Notes under the pieces: model-generated
Databases searched by the model: none
What the model was told of the DNA's origin: nothing
Seen by the model: the letters and a program-made list of their open reading frames with translations, nothing else
Shown: positions 18,578 through 27,691 of the stretch, piece after piece
How positions within the stretch are numbered: the first letter of the stretch is position 1
Layout of the letters: the number at the start of each line of letters is the position of its first letter
IMG/VR virus record: IMGVR_UViG_3300042542_001723
Coordinates: 1-37,617 of that record
DNA length: 37,617 bases
Source: a virus
Reading direction: 5' to 3' (one strand)
Position numbers and translations under genes: made by a program

Positions 18578-20917
18578 TCAGCGGGCGAGGGAATACTTAA
18601 ATGGTGACTCGCTAAATGCAGCGAACACATAAGTGCCGCCAGAGGCATTGTCCCCAGCATTTGCTGCACGCATCTTGAAGCCGTTAGAAAGGAAGTCCAA
18701 GCGGCTCACGGTAGTTTCAGCGTCTGACAGGTTTGCGTAAAGTTCTGGTCCCATAACGTTGTAAGTGCCACGGGCGGAATCTTCCATAAACCAAGAGCCG
18801 GTACTGTCTGTCCGCTTGAACATCACAAATCGGGGGCGGAAGCCGCAGAAGCAGAACGGACCATCGCTGGACCCGTTGCCCGTGTAGCTGCCGAACTTGC
18901 TGAAGCCCGCGACTTCGGACCACAGGTAGGCGACGTTAGCAACACCGTTTTCGTTTGCATAGTTAGTAAGAGACGGATAAAAAAACGTGCTTGTCGGTGC
19001 GCCGTAAGCACCACTTGCGTTGAGTCCGCCAGTGCCGTTCAAGAACAAGTTGCTTGTGGCTGGTGTCCACAACTCTCCACAGCCTTGAACGGACCAGTTG
19101 TATGTCGATCCGCGACCTTTTTCAATAATTAGCTTGGGTTTGACTCCAAGATTATGAGGAATTTGCCGACCATTAACGCCATCCCCCGTATAGGTCACAA
19201 TGTCAAACCCCGGCGTGGCGCTTTCGTCCCAGCACCAGGCGACAATGCTCGCACTTGAGGTGTTTGTCGAACCCCAGTTCTGTACAGGACCGACCGTGAA
19301 GCCGTTGGCATCGAAAGATGCAAGGTCGTTGCCGGCAGATGACGTTGATTCGGCGTCAGTCACATTGGAGCTGAGGCCAGCAGCACGACCGCGAACCGTG
19401 TCGAACAAGCCGTGGTAGTTGGTGCCAGAGCGGTTTTTCAACCACACCAGATCGGGCGAGAAATTGAGACCTGTGATGCTTTGCGTGGCGTTGGTGCCGG
19501 TATACAGCTTCACGTCGAAGTAACTGCTCGGCTTCTTAATCGACGGCTCGGGCAGGTTCTGCGTGTTCAGCGCCACGAAGCCCGACGGCGGGGTGTAGGC
19601 GAAGGGGCGTTGGCCGAAGTTGGCGTTGCAGTCGTAGGTGTTGTACGAGTAAAACGACGGGGTGACGGTTGCAGGTGAGTAGCTTTGTGCCGTACCAACA
19701 GCAGAACCGTTGCGGTAGAACTGCACGGTTTTTGCGTCGGCATCTACAGCAACACCAACAACATCGTTGGCGGCCATGTTACTGAAGCCGCTCTGCAAAG
19801 CAGTTCCCGAGCTGTTATCAATCGTTCCGTTGCCGCTGAGATAAACATCGGGCCGCACGGTTGCAGCAGTAGTCAGAACGTTTCTTTCGGATCCCATAAT
19901 GCCCACTCCAGGAACACGAAGAGTGGTGGGTCCGGCATCGTTGACCGTGACTTCCCAGTACCACTTGCCGGACGAAACTGCGATTGTCCCAACGCAGGAG
20001 TAGGCATTAGAGCCAGCGTTTCCATTAACCGCGTCCAAATTGCCGTTGCTAAACGTCCATGTCTGAGAGCCTTGCTGCGGCAGCCAAGTGCAGTAGTTCC
20101 CCCTGCCATTGCCGCCATCGGCGTAGGGCGTTGGGGTGTCGATCAGGCTGTCGTTGCCTGCGCCAGCAGTCACGCTGAAGTTATTGGGCGTCCAGTTGTT
20201 GCCGTTGCCGCTGCTGTCCTTGCCCAGTGTGGTGCTGGTGGTGCCGCTGTTGTCCGAGAAGTTGAGGTAGAAGCCGTTGGTGCCGTAGGTGCCGGCATAC
20301 TTCTTCGGCTTCCACACGCCGGTAATGGTGTCGGTCTCGCCAAAGCTGCTGGGGGTCAGGGCTTGGCCGTCGATGTTATAGAACTCGGTCAGGTAAAAGT
20401 TGCCAAACCACGTTGATGCTGTTCTTGATCCAATAAACGCACCCTGATTAACATTCCACTGCGTATCGTAATTTTGTGTCGGCGGATCATTGGAACCTGT
20501 CTGCTGAACCCCATTTATGTATAACTTCATTCGGTCCGCAGCCGTAGCTTGCGTGGTATCTACTGCGGCGACGATGTGATACCAAGCCGACGGATCACGA
20601 AAAACACCGGAAGTGTCAAATTTATACGTTGCTACGCCAGCTGCCAAGTTTAACCGCAGAACATCACTTGAAGCCAAGTAATTTAATTCTGTAAATGTGG
20701 AGCCGTTATTTGAACCAAAAATTGTTTGCTCAGTCCCAGTAGAAAATCTTGTTCTTTTTACCCAGCACGAAACGGTCCAAGTCCTGCGGTTTGTGGTGCT
20801 CGCCGGAGTCCTGTTGAGGTACGCCGAATCCGCCGAGTTGAACCGCAGGCTGCGTTCGATCTTGTAGCCCTTCTCGCCACCAAGCAGCAGCGCGTCGATG
20901 TTGCCGGGAACGGTCAT
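18578..20917 (-). CDS. Large adhesin: LamG-like and SPRY-like lectin domains (receptor-binding candidate)
   Basis: The 779-residue protein begins with a short anchor, then a LamG/concanavalin-like domain (about 20-200: TWTVSCWVKRTRF, WYHIVAAVDTTQA, MKLYINGVQQTG, IGSRTASTWFGNFYLTEF). A SPRY-like module follows (about 300-450: GKWYWEVTVND, DVVGVAVDADAKTVQFYRNG), then a C-terminal half with repeated Y-T-G-(D/N)-G motifs and SPDLVWLKNRSGTNYH. Such multi-lectin proteins are typical fibre or tip adhesins of aquatic phages binding host polysaccharide. The first 350 codons are visibly richer in A/T than neighbouring genes, suggesting acquisition by exchange. Direct receptor specificity cannot be read. 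Confidence 0.75.
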   Translation of the reverse strand: MTVPGNIDALLLGGEKGYKIERSLRFNSADSAYLNRTPASTTNRRTWTVSCWVKRTRFSTGTEQTIFGSNNGSTFTELNYLASSDVLRLNLAAGVATYKFDTSGVFRDPSAWYHIVAAVDTTQATAADRMKLYINGVQQTGSNDPPTQNYDTQWNVNQGAFIGSRTASTWFGNFYLTEFYNIDGQALTPSSFGETDTITGVWKPKKYAGTYGTNGFYLNFSDNSGTTSTTLGKDSSGNGNNWTPNNFSVTAGAGNDSLIDTPTPYADGGNGRGNYCTWLPQQGSQTWTFSNGNLDAVNGNAGSNAYSCVGTIAVSSGKWYWEVTVNDAGPTTLRVPGVGIMGSERNVLTTAATVRPDVYLSGNGTIDNSSGTALQSGFSNMAANDVVGVAVDADAKTVQFYRNGSAVGTAQSYSPATVTPSFYSYNTYDCNANFGQRPFAYTPPSGFVALNTQNLPEPSIKKPSSYFDVKLYTGTNATQSITGLNFSPDLVWLKNRSGTNYHGLFDTVRGRAAGLSSNVTDAESTSSAGNDLASFDANGFTVGPVQNWGSTNTSSASIVAWCWDESATPGFDIVTYTGDGVNGRQIPHNLGVKPKLIIEKGRGSTYNWSVQGCGELWTPATSNLFLNGTGGLNASGAYGAPTSTFFYPSLTNYANENGVANVAYLWSEVAGFSKFGSYTGNGSSDGPFCFCGFRPRFVMFKRTDSTGSWFMEDSARGTYNVMGPELYANLSDAETTVSRLDFLSNGFKMRAANAGDNASGGTYVFAAFSESPFKYSLAR

Positions 20918-20920
20918 GCG

Positions 20921-21862
20921 TCAGCTCAGGTTCGTGATCAGCTGGGCGTGGATGCTAGTCGTGCTGCGGACCGCATACACCAGCGCATCAACAGCAGACA
21001 ACGTGCTGGTGACGGTGGGCGCGGTGCCGCCGCTGAAGTCCCAGTAGCTACCGAAGCTCATGGTGCGGGCAGTGCTGGCGTCCTGCGTGATGAAGATCAC
21101 TCCGCTTTGGCCGGCTGTCAGGTTCGTCGGGTTAGCCAAGGTGACCGTATGACCCAGCGTGATGCTGAAGTTATTGGCGAGTGCAAAGTCTGGTGTCACC
21201 GTGCTGGCTGAAGTCAGCGTTGAGATGGTGCCGCGTTGTGCTGCACTAAAGGTTTGCGCCAAGCTGAGCAGCGGCACCGTGCCAGTGGCATCCGGGAGCG
21301 TGATCGTGCGATCCGCCGTGGGATCCGTGACCGCCAGCGTGGTTTCGTTGCCATCGGCGGTGCTGCCCTCAAACACCAGCGACCCAGCCGAGCCGATCTC
21401 AAGGGCGCCGGTAATGGTGCCGCCGGAACTGAGCAATGGCGACGCCCAACTCAGCGTTCCGCTGCCATTGGTTACCAGCGTCTGGTTCGAGCTGCCGTCG
21501 GCATTTGGCAGCGTCCATGTGACATTGCTAGCAACGGTTGCTGGCGCTTGAAAAGCCAGCCAGTTGCTGCTGTCAGAGTCAGCAAAACGCAGATCGCCCT
21601 GTGCATTCAGGGTGATGTTGCCGTTGAAGGTCTTGCTGCCAAACTCACCATCCAGCTCAAGCAGTTCCACCCATGCCGAGTTCGCGGCATTGCGGATCTT
21701 GAGCAGGCCGGTGGTGGTATCTGCCCAGAGCTGAAAAGCGTAGGTCGTACTTGGCTCGGTCGCGCCGCTGTTGTTCGTGACGATCGCACCGAGGGCGCCG
21801 TTGATGTCGGATCTAACAGCCGCACCAGTGCCGTTGGCTATGACGTAATCGTGCTGAGCCAC
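20921..21862 (-). CDS. Tail fibre-like structural protein
   Basis: The 313-residue Ser/Thr/Gly-rich protein opens MAQHDYVIANGTGAAVRSDI, an N-terminal module I associate with fibre proteins of marine phages that mounts the fibre on the tail tip (ALGAIVTNNSG, TYAFQLWADTTTGLLKIRNA). The rest is beta-repetitive: GNITLNAQGDLRFADSDSSN and repeated LPNADGS-type turns, then TITLPDATGTVPLL. No catalytic residues. It sits directly after gpJ and before the lectin protein, 3 bases from the latter, so the two probably form one fibre complex. Confidence 0.7.
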   Translation of the reverse strand: MAQHDYVIANGTGAAVRSDINGALGAIVTNNSGATEPSTTYAFQLWADTTTGLLKIRNAANSAWVELLELDGEFGSKTFNGNITLNAQGDLRFADSDSSNWLAFQAPATVASNVTWTLPNADGSSNQTLVTNGSGTLSWASPLLSSGGTITGALEIGSAGSLVFEGSTADGNETTLAVTDPTADRTITLPDATGTVPLLSLAQTFSAAQRGTISTLTSASTVTPDFALANNFSITLGHTVTLANPTNLTAGQSGVIFITQDASTARTMSFGSYWDFSGGTAPTVTSTLSAVDALVYAVRSTTSIHAQLITNLS

Positions 21863-21890
21863 GAATCAAGCGCCCACTAATAGACCGAGT

Positions 21891-24800
21891 TTAGCCTTGC
21901 CGTCCATATCCGGTTGCACTCCATGTGAAGCTGCGGGTTACGGCACTCCCGCCGGAGTTGAAGAAACTGATCGTGAAGCCGGTGCCGGTCACGCCGGTGA
22001 TCTGGAAGTAGTCGCCAGCCTGCATGTTTTGCGCCGTGATGCCAACGCTGGGCAGGTAAGCATTGACGCCGCCGATGCTGGCCGTGCCAGTGAAGAACGG
22101 GTGAGTGAAGGTCACGCCGGTGTTGGTGGTGCCAGAGACGGCGGCAACACTTTGCTCGGTGCGGCGTTGGACGGTGGCAAGGTAGCCCAGCTCATCCACG
22201 AGGATGTTTTCGGCAATGTCGCTGCTGGTCAGCGTGGTGCGGAACTGGAAGCCACGGCCACGGAAGGTGCCATTAACGAACGGCTGCCATGCACCCCAAG
22301 TCGGGGTGCCGCCGGGGTTGTCGGTGGTGCTGCGAAGTTCCAACACAGCGTTCACCGAGTCAATGACGCCACCATCCCAATCGCTCCAGGTGTCCACCTC
22401 GCCTAGGCGGCTGTCGATCAGATCGCTAGGGAAGTAGCCGCGGGTGACGAAGTAGCGACTGAAGTCGATGGAAAAGGTGTTGCCGAAGTCAACGGTGGTG
22501 GCGAAGTTGTAGGTGCCGGACGATTGAACGTCGCCCATCACGTCAAAAGTCACCAACGCATCAACATCCAGCACATCGTCCAGCAGTTCAGAACCGTCCA
22601 GCGTCAGGGCATCGAACTCATCGCTGTAGAAGACATTGGTGCGCGTACCTTGGAAGGGTGGCGCGTCTTGGTCTTCGCGGCGGTTGATCAGCGTGAGCGG
22701 TGCCAGCGTATCTGGCAGGTCGATGATGATGCTGGTTTCGTTGGCGCTCTGGCGGCCTCCGTCATCCTCGAACTTGATCAACACCTCGCCTTCCACCAGC
22801 GGGATGATGGCCTCGGTGGCACTACCGGATTTGGCTTCCACCAAGTCGACACTGTTGCTCCAGCTCGCGCTGCCATCCGTCAGGTTGCTGTGGCGGATGT
22901 GGACACTACCTCCAACTTTTACGTCGATATCAACGGTTTGATCCCACCGCAGGCGGCCGGAGTTGGCATTGATGGCCTCGAAGCTGAGGTTCTGGACGTT
23001 GCCAGGTACAGCGGTTTTGCCGATCGCCGCAAAGTTCAGTGATGCAGGCGATGTGCTTGGTGTGCGCGCACCGTTGAGCGTATAGACCCGGATCTCATAG
23101 GTCTGTGCAGTGGTGTCGAGGATCTCGTAATCAGTCTGCGGAACGTTGACCGTTGTCCAGTTGCCGTTCAGTGGGCGCCATTGCACCTGATACTCAGATG
23201 CTCCGACCACAGCACCCCAGCTCACAATCAACTTGACCCGTGCTTGGCCGTTGCTTTCGTAAATGGTCTCTGATGCGGAGAGGTTGCTTGGCGCTGGTTT
23301 CGGTTCGTTGAGCTTGGTGATATCACGAGCCTCGAGCTTAAAGCCGCGCTCGACATAGTTGTATTTGCTGGCGTTGTACGCGATCGCAGTGACTTCGTAC
23401 TGAACGCGATCGATCTCGCTAATCGTTAGCACGCGCCAAGTGCTGGTCTCGACGTTGCTGTTGCTCAGCACCCAGATGCTGTTGGCATTCGGTGCAGTGC
23501 TGAACGCCGAGGCGACCGTGATGTTCGCGCCAGCGATGCTGCTGATCGCCTTGGTCTCGACGGTGCCATCAGGCAGGATCACCGATAGCGTCGCGCTGCC
23601 GGTGGTGACCAGATCGGTCTCGGCGGTGTCGTCGACCGTGATCACGGTGGTGGTGGCTGCTGCAATGCGGCCACCACGGCGCACGCCAGCCTTCACCGGA
23701 TCGGCGATCTCGATCACCTGCCCTGGCCTGACGACCACGCCAGCATCCACGGAGGTTCTGAAGGAAACCACCTCGGTTTCGTACTGCTCGGTATAGAGCA
23801 GCCACTCGCCAAGGCGGGCAGCCTGACCGCGACTGGTGCAGGCAAAGGCCTTGATGTTGGTGGTAATCACGCCATACTTCGCGATGGCGTCCTTGTCCTC
23901 CACCACTTCATAGGCAACGTCTTGCGTTTCGAGATCGAGGTAGCTGATGATCGCGACTGTGTGCCTGGTCTTCAGATCCGACCCGGTGTAGGTAAAGCCA
24001 TCAGCACTGACATTGGCCAGCGTGAATAGGTAACTGGCATCGGTCGGCTTGTCTTGGCTGATGGTCAGGCTGCCGGTGCTCCAGTACGGCATCACCCGCA
24101 TCACGGAGCACAGATCGTTGATCAGCTTGTAAGCCTCCTCCTGGTTCTGGATCAGGGCATTGCAGGAGAACCGCGGCTCGAATCCACCGAAGCCATCATC
24201 GACTGTGGCCGAGGCGTATTGGCTGGCGGAATAGAAGGCGAACTTGTCGAGCTGGCTGGCGGTGATGTGATCACCTAGTCCCCAGCGCGTGTTCGTCAAC
24301 AGTGCGTAGAGGATCCAGGCTGGATCTGAAGTCCAGACCGCAGCGCCGAAGGTGCCATCCCATGCGCCGGCGTAGCTGATGGCGCCGGTGGTCTGATTCA
24401 CAGTCCCGTTGCTCGGGATCTGCACCTTCATCCCGCGGACGCGATAGGTGCGGCTGGGGATGCTGCTGAACTGTTCAGCATCCAGGCGCATCGCGACCAG
24501 AGCGCTGTTGGGATAGCGCAGTTTCTGCTCAGTGATCTCGGTGTAGCTCGACCAGTAGAAGTCGTTGAGCAGGTTGGTATCGACGCTATCAGCGGTGACG
24601 CGCACCACACGCACATCAACCGGGAACGCCCCGGTGAAACTCACCTTGTAGTCCTTCTGATATTGATCAGCGGTGCGACCGGCGATCGTGTCATCAATGA
24701 CGGTGGTGTAGCCGCCACCGTTGTATTGCACTTGGATCCGCAGATTCAAGCTGGTGCCTCTTACATCACCTTCATCGGTGTATTGCTCAAGCCGCGGCAC

Positions 24801-25280
24801 CGTAATGGTGACCCGAACAGCGTCGACGGTGGTGTCGGTGATGGTGCGCGTGATCGGCGTAGCCTGCTCGACCTTTACCTGAACGCTGCTTTCCCGTTCA
24901 ATATCGGAGAAGCCGGGGATGTAGGTCTGCGCCTGCGTGCCGTACCTGGTTTGCAGCGTGACATTCTGGAAGTTGTAGTCGGCCGTCTGCGGATTCGTCG
25001 CATCAGCGCCTTGGCGCAGAATCTGCGTGCCGTTCAGGAATACATCCTTAAGGAGTGCCCTGTTGTAGTCAGCGCTGTCGCGCGCGTAGGCCGCGGCCGA
25101 TGGGAAGCCTTCGATCTCTCCTTCGCTCAACAGGTCGACGAACGTCGCATATTGCTTCGAGGCCAGCGTGTCTGGGTCACGAACTGGCGTCCGAGTTGGC
25201 GCGACAACAGTCTGCTGGACGACGGTTGTACCACCGCCGCCGCCGCCACCACCACCTGCGCCACGGATCAGTTCGCTCAT
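21891..25280 (-). CDS. gpJ-like tail tip host-specificity protein
   Basis: At 1129 residues it almost equals lambda gpJ (1132). The N-terminus has a poly-Gly run, followed by DPDTLASKQYATFVDLLSEG, the hallmark of the gpJ family. The central part forms the tail hub domains (SVMRVMPYWSTGSLTISQDK; GQAARLGEWLLYTEQ; VDAGVVVRPGQVIEIADPV). Fibronectin type III-like segments follow around 670-770 (PAPSNLSASETIY, SEYQVQWRPLNGNW, TYEIRVYTLNG). The C-terminal 200 residues, normally the receptor-binding part, are divergent. It forms the tail tip with gpI, gpK, gpL and gpM, encoded just upstream. Start overlaps gpI by 4 bases. Confidence 0.93.
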   Translation of the reverse strand: MSELIRGAGGGGGGGGGTTVVQQTVVAPTRTPVRDPDTLASKQYATFVDLLSEGEIEGFPSAAAYARDSADYNRALLKDVFLNGTQILRQGADATNPQTADYNFQNVTLQTRYGTQAQTYIPGFSDIERESSVQVKVEQATPITRTITDTTVDAVRVTITVPRLEQYTDEGDVRGTSLNLRIQVQYNGGGYTTVIDDTIAGRTADQYQKDYKVSFTGAFPVDVRVVRVTADSVDTNLLNDFYWSSYTEITEQKLRYPNSALVAMRLDAEQFSSIPSRTYRVRGMKVQIPSNGTVNQTTGAISYAGAWDGTFGAAVWTSDPAWILYALLTNTRWGLGDHITASQLDKFAFYSASQYASATVDDGFGGFEPRFSCNALIQNQEEAYKLINDLCSVMRVMPYWSTGSLTISQDKPTDASYLFTLANVSADGFTYTGSDLKTRHTVAIISYLDLETQDVAYEVVEDKDAIAKYGVITTNIKAFACTSRGQAARLGEWLLYTEQYETEVVSFRTSVDAGVVVRPGQVIEIADPVKAGVRRGGRIAAATTTVITVDDTAETDLVTTGSATLSVILPDGTVETKAISSIAGANITVASAFSTAPNANSIWVLSNSNVETSTWRVLTISEIDRVQYEVTAIAYNASKYNYVERGFKLEARDITKLNEPKPAPSNLSASETIYESNGQARVKLIVSWGAVVGASEYQVQWRPLNGNWTTVNVPQTDYEILDTTAQTYEIRVYTLNGARTPSTSPASLNFAAIGKTAVPGNVQNLSFEAINANSGRLRWDQTVDIDVKVGGSVHIRHSNLTDGSASWSNSVDLVEAKSGSATEAIIPLVEGEVLIKFEDDGGRQSANETSIIIDLPDTLAPLTLINRREDQDAPPFQGTRTNVFYSDEFDALTLDGSELLDDVLDVDALVTFDVMGDVQSSGTYNFATTVDFGNTFSIDFSRYFVTRGYFPSDLIDSRLGEVDTWSDWDGGVIDSVNAVLELRSTTDNPGGTPTWGAWQPFVNGTFRGRGFQFRTTLTSSDIAENILVDELGYLATVQRRTEQSVAAVSGTTNTGVTFTHPFFTGTASIGGVNAYLPSVGITAQNMQAGDYFQITGVTGTGFTISFFNSGGSAVTRSFTWSATGYGRQG

Positions 25281-25891
25281 GCTTCTATCTGCACGGTGTC
25301 GATGCCGGCCGAGATCACCACGGAGCCGCAGACCACTTCACCGAACGCTAGGGGCAGCGGGACACCTGCCCGGCTGGTGTTCTGAATCCCGCTGAAGCTG
25401 TAGGACTTTTGCGGATCCATTTCGGTGTTGGTGGTGCCCTGTGGTCCGCTGTAGGTGCCAGAGCTGGCCAGCGTTGGCGTTGGCGTCAGTGCCTGCGAGA
25501 TGCCGCCCAGGATCAGCGCGCCGCCAAGCAGACCGATCTTGGTGACAGTGGCGCCAGCAAGACCAAGGCCAAGGCCAGGGATGAAGATCGCTGCAGCCAC
25601 CAACGCAACGCCAGCAAGGATCTGCCCCACGCCGCCACCAGCGCCGCCGATCACCGGCACGATCTTGATCGCATTGCTGCCAGCCGGACCATGCAACTCC
25701 TCCATGCCAACGGCATGATCACCAACCATCACGCGGTAGTGCCGCCCCTCTTGACACATGTGCCGCTCGACCTGCGGATAGTTGGCTAGCAGGAATCGAA
25801 TCGCCTCTGCTGCACTATCGACGGCCGCCATGAACTTGCGCCGTCCGAGGAACTTGGCTAGCTGCCCATACACCCGGATCTCGCGCAGCAT
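25277..25891 (-). CDS. gpI-like tail assembly protein
   Basis: The 204-residue protein opens MLREIRVYGQLAKFLGRRKF and continues AEAIRFLLANYPQVERHM, the ubiquitin-like N-terminus of lambda gpI, followed by a Gly/Ala-rich hydrophobic stretch (GVGQILAGVALVAAAIFIPG) and a Ser/Thr-rich tail. gpI acts in tail tip assembly with gpJ and is not in the finished virion in lambda. Its position between gpK and gpJ fits exactly. Confidence 0.9.
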   Translation of the reverse strand: MLREIRVYGQLAKFLGRRKFMAAVDSAAEAIRFLLANYPQVERHMCQEGRHYRVMVGDHAVGMEELHGPAGSNAIKIVPVIGGAGGGVGQILAGVALVAAAIFIPGLGLGLAGATVTKIGLLGGALILGGISQALTPTPTLASSGTYSGPQGTTNTEMDPQKSYSFSGIQNTSRAGVPLPLAFGEVVCGSVVISAGIDTVQIEA

Positions 25892-25899
25892 GGCAGTTC

Positions 25900-26619
25900 T
25901 CAGCCTTCGGTCAGTTTATCGGCGTCGCGATGGCGGAGTCTACGGCCAGTGCAATTTTGCAGCCAACCGCCGTACAGATCACGGCTCGAGAGGCGGCCGC
26001 GGAGATGGTGCAGCACCAACTGATCACCGATATACACACCGCAGTGGTTGAGGCCGCGGCCTTCAATATTCATTAGCAGGCCGTCGCCAAATTGCAGCGG
26101 CTCCTCCTCCGGCAGTTGATAGAAGCCAGCATCCTTCCAGAAGCCATCGAATAGCGGCTGCACCTCGAAGTCCGCATGGGTGGCAGGTCGATCCCAGTCC
26201 GGTAGGTCGATGCCATGCTCGCCGTACCAATCGCGCACCAGCGTCCAGCAGTCGCTCACATCCCACACCCAGCTACGGCCGATAAGCGGTGCCTTGTAGC
26301 CAGTGGGGTGGGTTTCAGACCAGGCTTCAGTCTTGGGGTTGTAGATGAACCAAGGCAGGCCGGTGGCCTCGATGCTGATCAGATCGGCCTGGCTCGGTTC
26401 TGGCGGCGTCACCGGATGGCTATGGAAGACCGCTACGACTTCCCCCGCCTCCTCAGCAGCCGCATAGTCCTCAGGAGAGAGGACGAACTGTGTGCCATCT
26501 TGATCCAAATTGCAGCAAGGCCAATAACGGCGACGGCCTTTGATAACGACCACCAAGCCGCAAGCCTCACGCGGATCTTCCTTGGCCGCATGAAGTGCGG
26601 CGTCATCTTTCCAGCTCAT
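25900..26619 (-). CDS. gpK-like tail tip protein: JAB metallopeptidase + NlpC/P60 domains
   Basis: The 239-residue protein has the JAB/MPN metal site: Glu18 (EACG), His66 and His68 (HSHP), Asp79 (SQADL). The second domain is NlpC/P60-like with Cys124 ([11 protein letters not shown]) and His192 (NHCGVYIG), probable nucleophile and partner, and a further His pair at 204-205. The lambda homologue is thought to help tail tip assembly and may open peptidoglycan during DNA entry. Both active sites appear intact. It overlaps gpL by 4 bases and is followed 8 bases later by gpI. Confidence 0.9.
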   Translation of the reverse strand: MSWKDDAALHAAKEDPREACGLVVVIKGRRRYWPCCNLDQDGTQFVLSPEDYAAAEEAGEVVAVFHSHPVTPPEPSQADLISIEATGLPWFIYNPKTEAWSETHPTGYKAPLIGRSWVWDVSDCWTLVRDWYGEHGIDLPDWDRPATHADFEVQPLFDGFWKDAGFYQLPEEEPLQFGDGLLMNIEGRGLNHCGVYIGDQLVLHHLRGRLSSRDLYGGWLQNCTGRRLRHRDADKLTEG

Positions 26620-27353
26620 ACGGTGTAGGCGCCAATGCCAGGGAAGCTGCCATAGGGCAGCTCGGAGGTCGCCCCGAATCGCAACTTACAACTGCTGAGG
26701 CGCTTGCCACATACATCAGCAGCCAATGTCGCGACCGAGTTGTCGTTCGCATCGAAGTAGTTGCTGCCGGTGTAGCCGCACTCGGTCGAGCGGTAGACCC
26801 ATTGGCAGATGTTGGCAATGCACTGCCGCTTAGGTGCCCGCACACCAACCAAGTCGAATGCCGCAGCCAACTCGAACTCAACCACCTGGCGGCTCTCGGA
26901 TGACTTGCGCGCGATCTTGTAGACCTCCCGCGGGAACTCGGCGTTTGGGTCGGGCGTGCCGTAGGGATTGGTGCCGCCGGTGAAGTTAGCGCCATCGATG
27001 TAGCGCGCCATCGTGCGGATCCTGGTCAGCGTTGCCCCTGTTAGATCGTTGCCAGCGGTGGTCGTGTTGACCGTTGCCAAGATCGTGCTGATGCTGCCGA
27101 GGATGTTGCTCACCTTGATCTTCGGCCGCGGCAGGCTGCCCGTGCCGGTGTACTCAAATCCTTCGGCCTCGACCGGGAACCGCTGATAGCTATTGCTATT
27201 CCAGACCAGCTCCCCGTTGGCGTTCATATTGCTGCCGGCATGGAAGCGGTACACCGTGTTGCTGCCATGCAGAGCAGTGACAAGCTGCAGCTCGAATAGC
27301 TCGATGATGCTGCTCGGCGCAATCTTCTGTAGCTCTGAGACGGGTATCGCCAT
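26616..27353 (-). CDS. gpL-like minor tail protein with Fe-S type cysteines
   Basis: The 245-residue protein begins [18 protein letters not shown], typical of gpL. The C-terminal third contains five Cys (KRQC, NICQW, STECGY, DVCGKR, SSCKLR). Lambda gpL binds a [4Fe-4S] cluster through four C-terminal Cys, so at least four here could be ligands. gpL is part of the tail tip hub. Gene order M-L-K-I-J is preserved. Confidence 0.88.
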   Translation of the reverse strand: MAIPVSELQKIAPSSIIELFELQLVTALHGSNTVYRFHAGSNMNANGELVWNSNSYQRFPVEAEGFEYTGTGSLPRPKIKVSNILGSISTILATVNTTTAGNDLTGATLTRIRTMARYIDGANFTGGTNPYGTPDPNAEFPREVYKIARKSSESRQVVEFELAAAFDLVGVRAPKRQCIANICQWVYRSTECGYTGSNYFDANDNSVATLAADVCGKRLSSCKLRFGATSELPYGSFPGIGAYTV

Positions 27354-27355
27354 GG

Positions 27356-27691
27356 CTACGGCTCGAACACTTCGATGAAGGTGGCGGTGATGTTATTGAA
27401 GTTGCAGGAGCGCAGCGTGGTCTGCCACTCCCTGCAGATGTATTTGCCAGCAGTGCCGCGGGGTGGTGTCCAGTCAAAGCTCTCGACACCAGCTCGGGCA
27501 TCTAAGAAGGCCGTGATGTTATCGCGCTCGGTATCGGTCCGGTTCAAGAAGTTGAGCTGCCACTCCTTGCCATTGCGGTGCAGACCGAAACCGACGCGAT
27601 GCTGGTAGCCATCACCTGCCTCGAAGGTGACCACCCTCGGCTTGCTGATCTCAGTGGCCTCGAAGCTGGGCGTGTAGGTGAAGGTGGCCAT
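27356..27691 (-). CDS. gpM-like minor tail protein
   Basis: The 111-residue protein (FTYTPSFEATEISKPRVVTF, then GDGYQHRVGFGLHRNGKEWQ and a TATFIEVFEP end) matches the gpM family, distal-tail-like hub proteins between tube and tip. It starts in an overlap with the tape measure stop (TAATG) and is 2 bases from gpL. Length is that of lambda gpM. Confidence 0.9.
   Translation of the reverse strand: MATFTYTPSFEATEISKPRVVTFEAGDGYQHRVGFGLHRNGKEWQLNFLNRTDTERDNITAFLDARAGVESFDWTPPRGTAGKYICREWQTTLRSCNFNNITATFIEVFEP

Noticed and set aside
25225-25260. GCC/CCA triplet run as a simple sequence repeat or fragile site
   Set aside because: It encodes the poly-Gly stretch at the start of the gpJ-like protein, a feature of this family.
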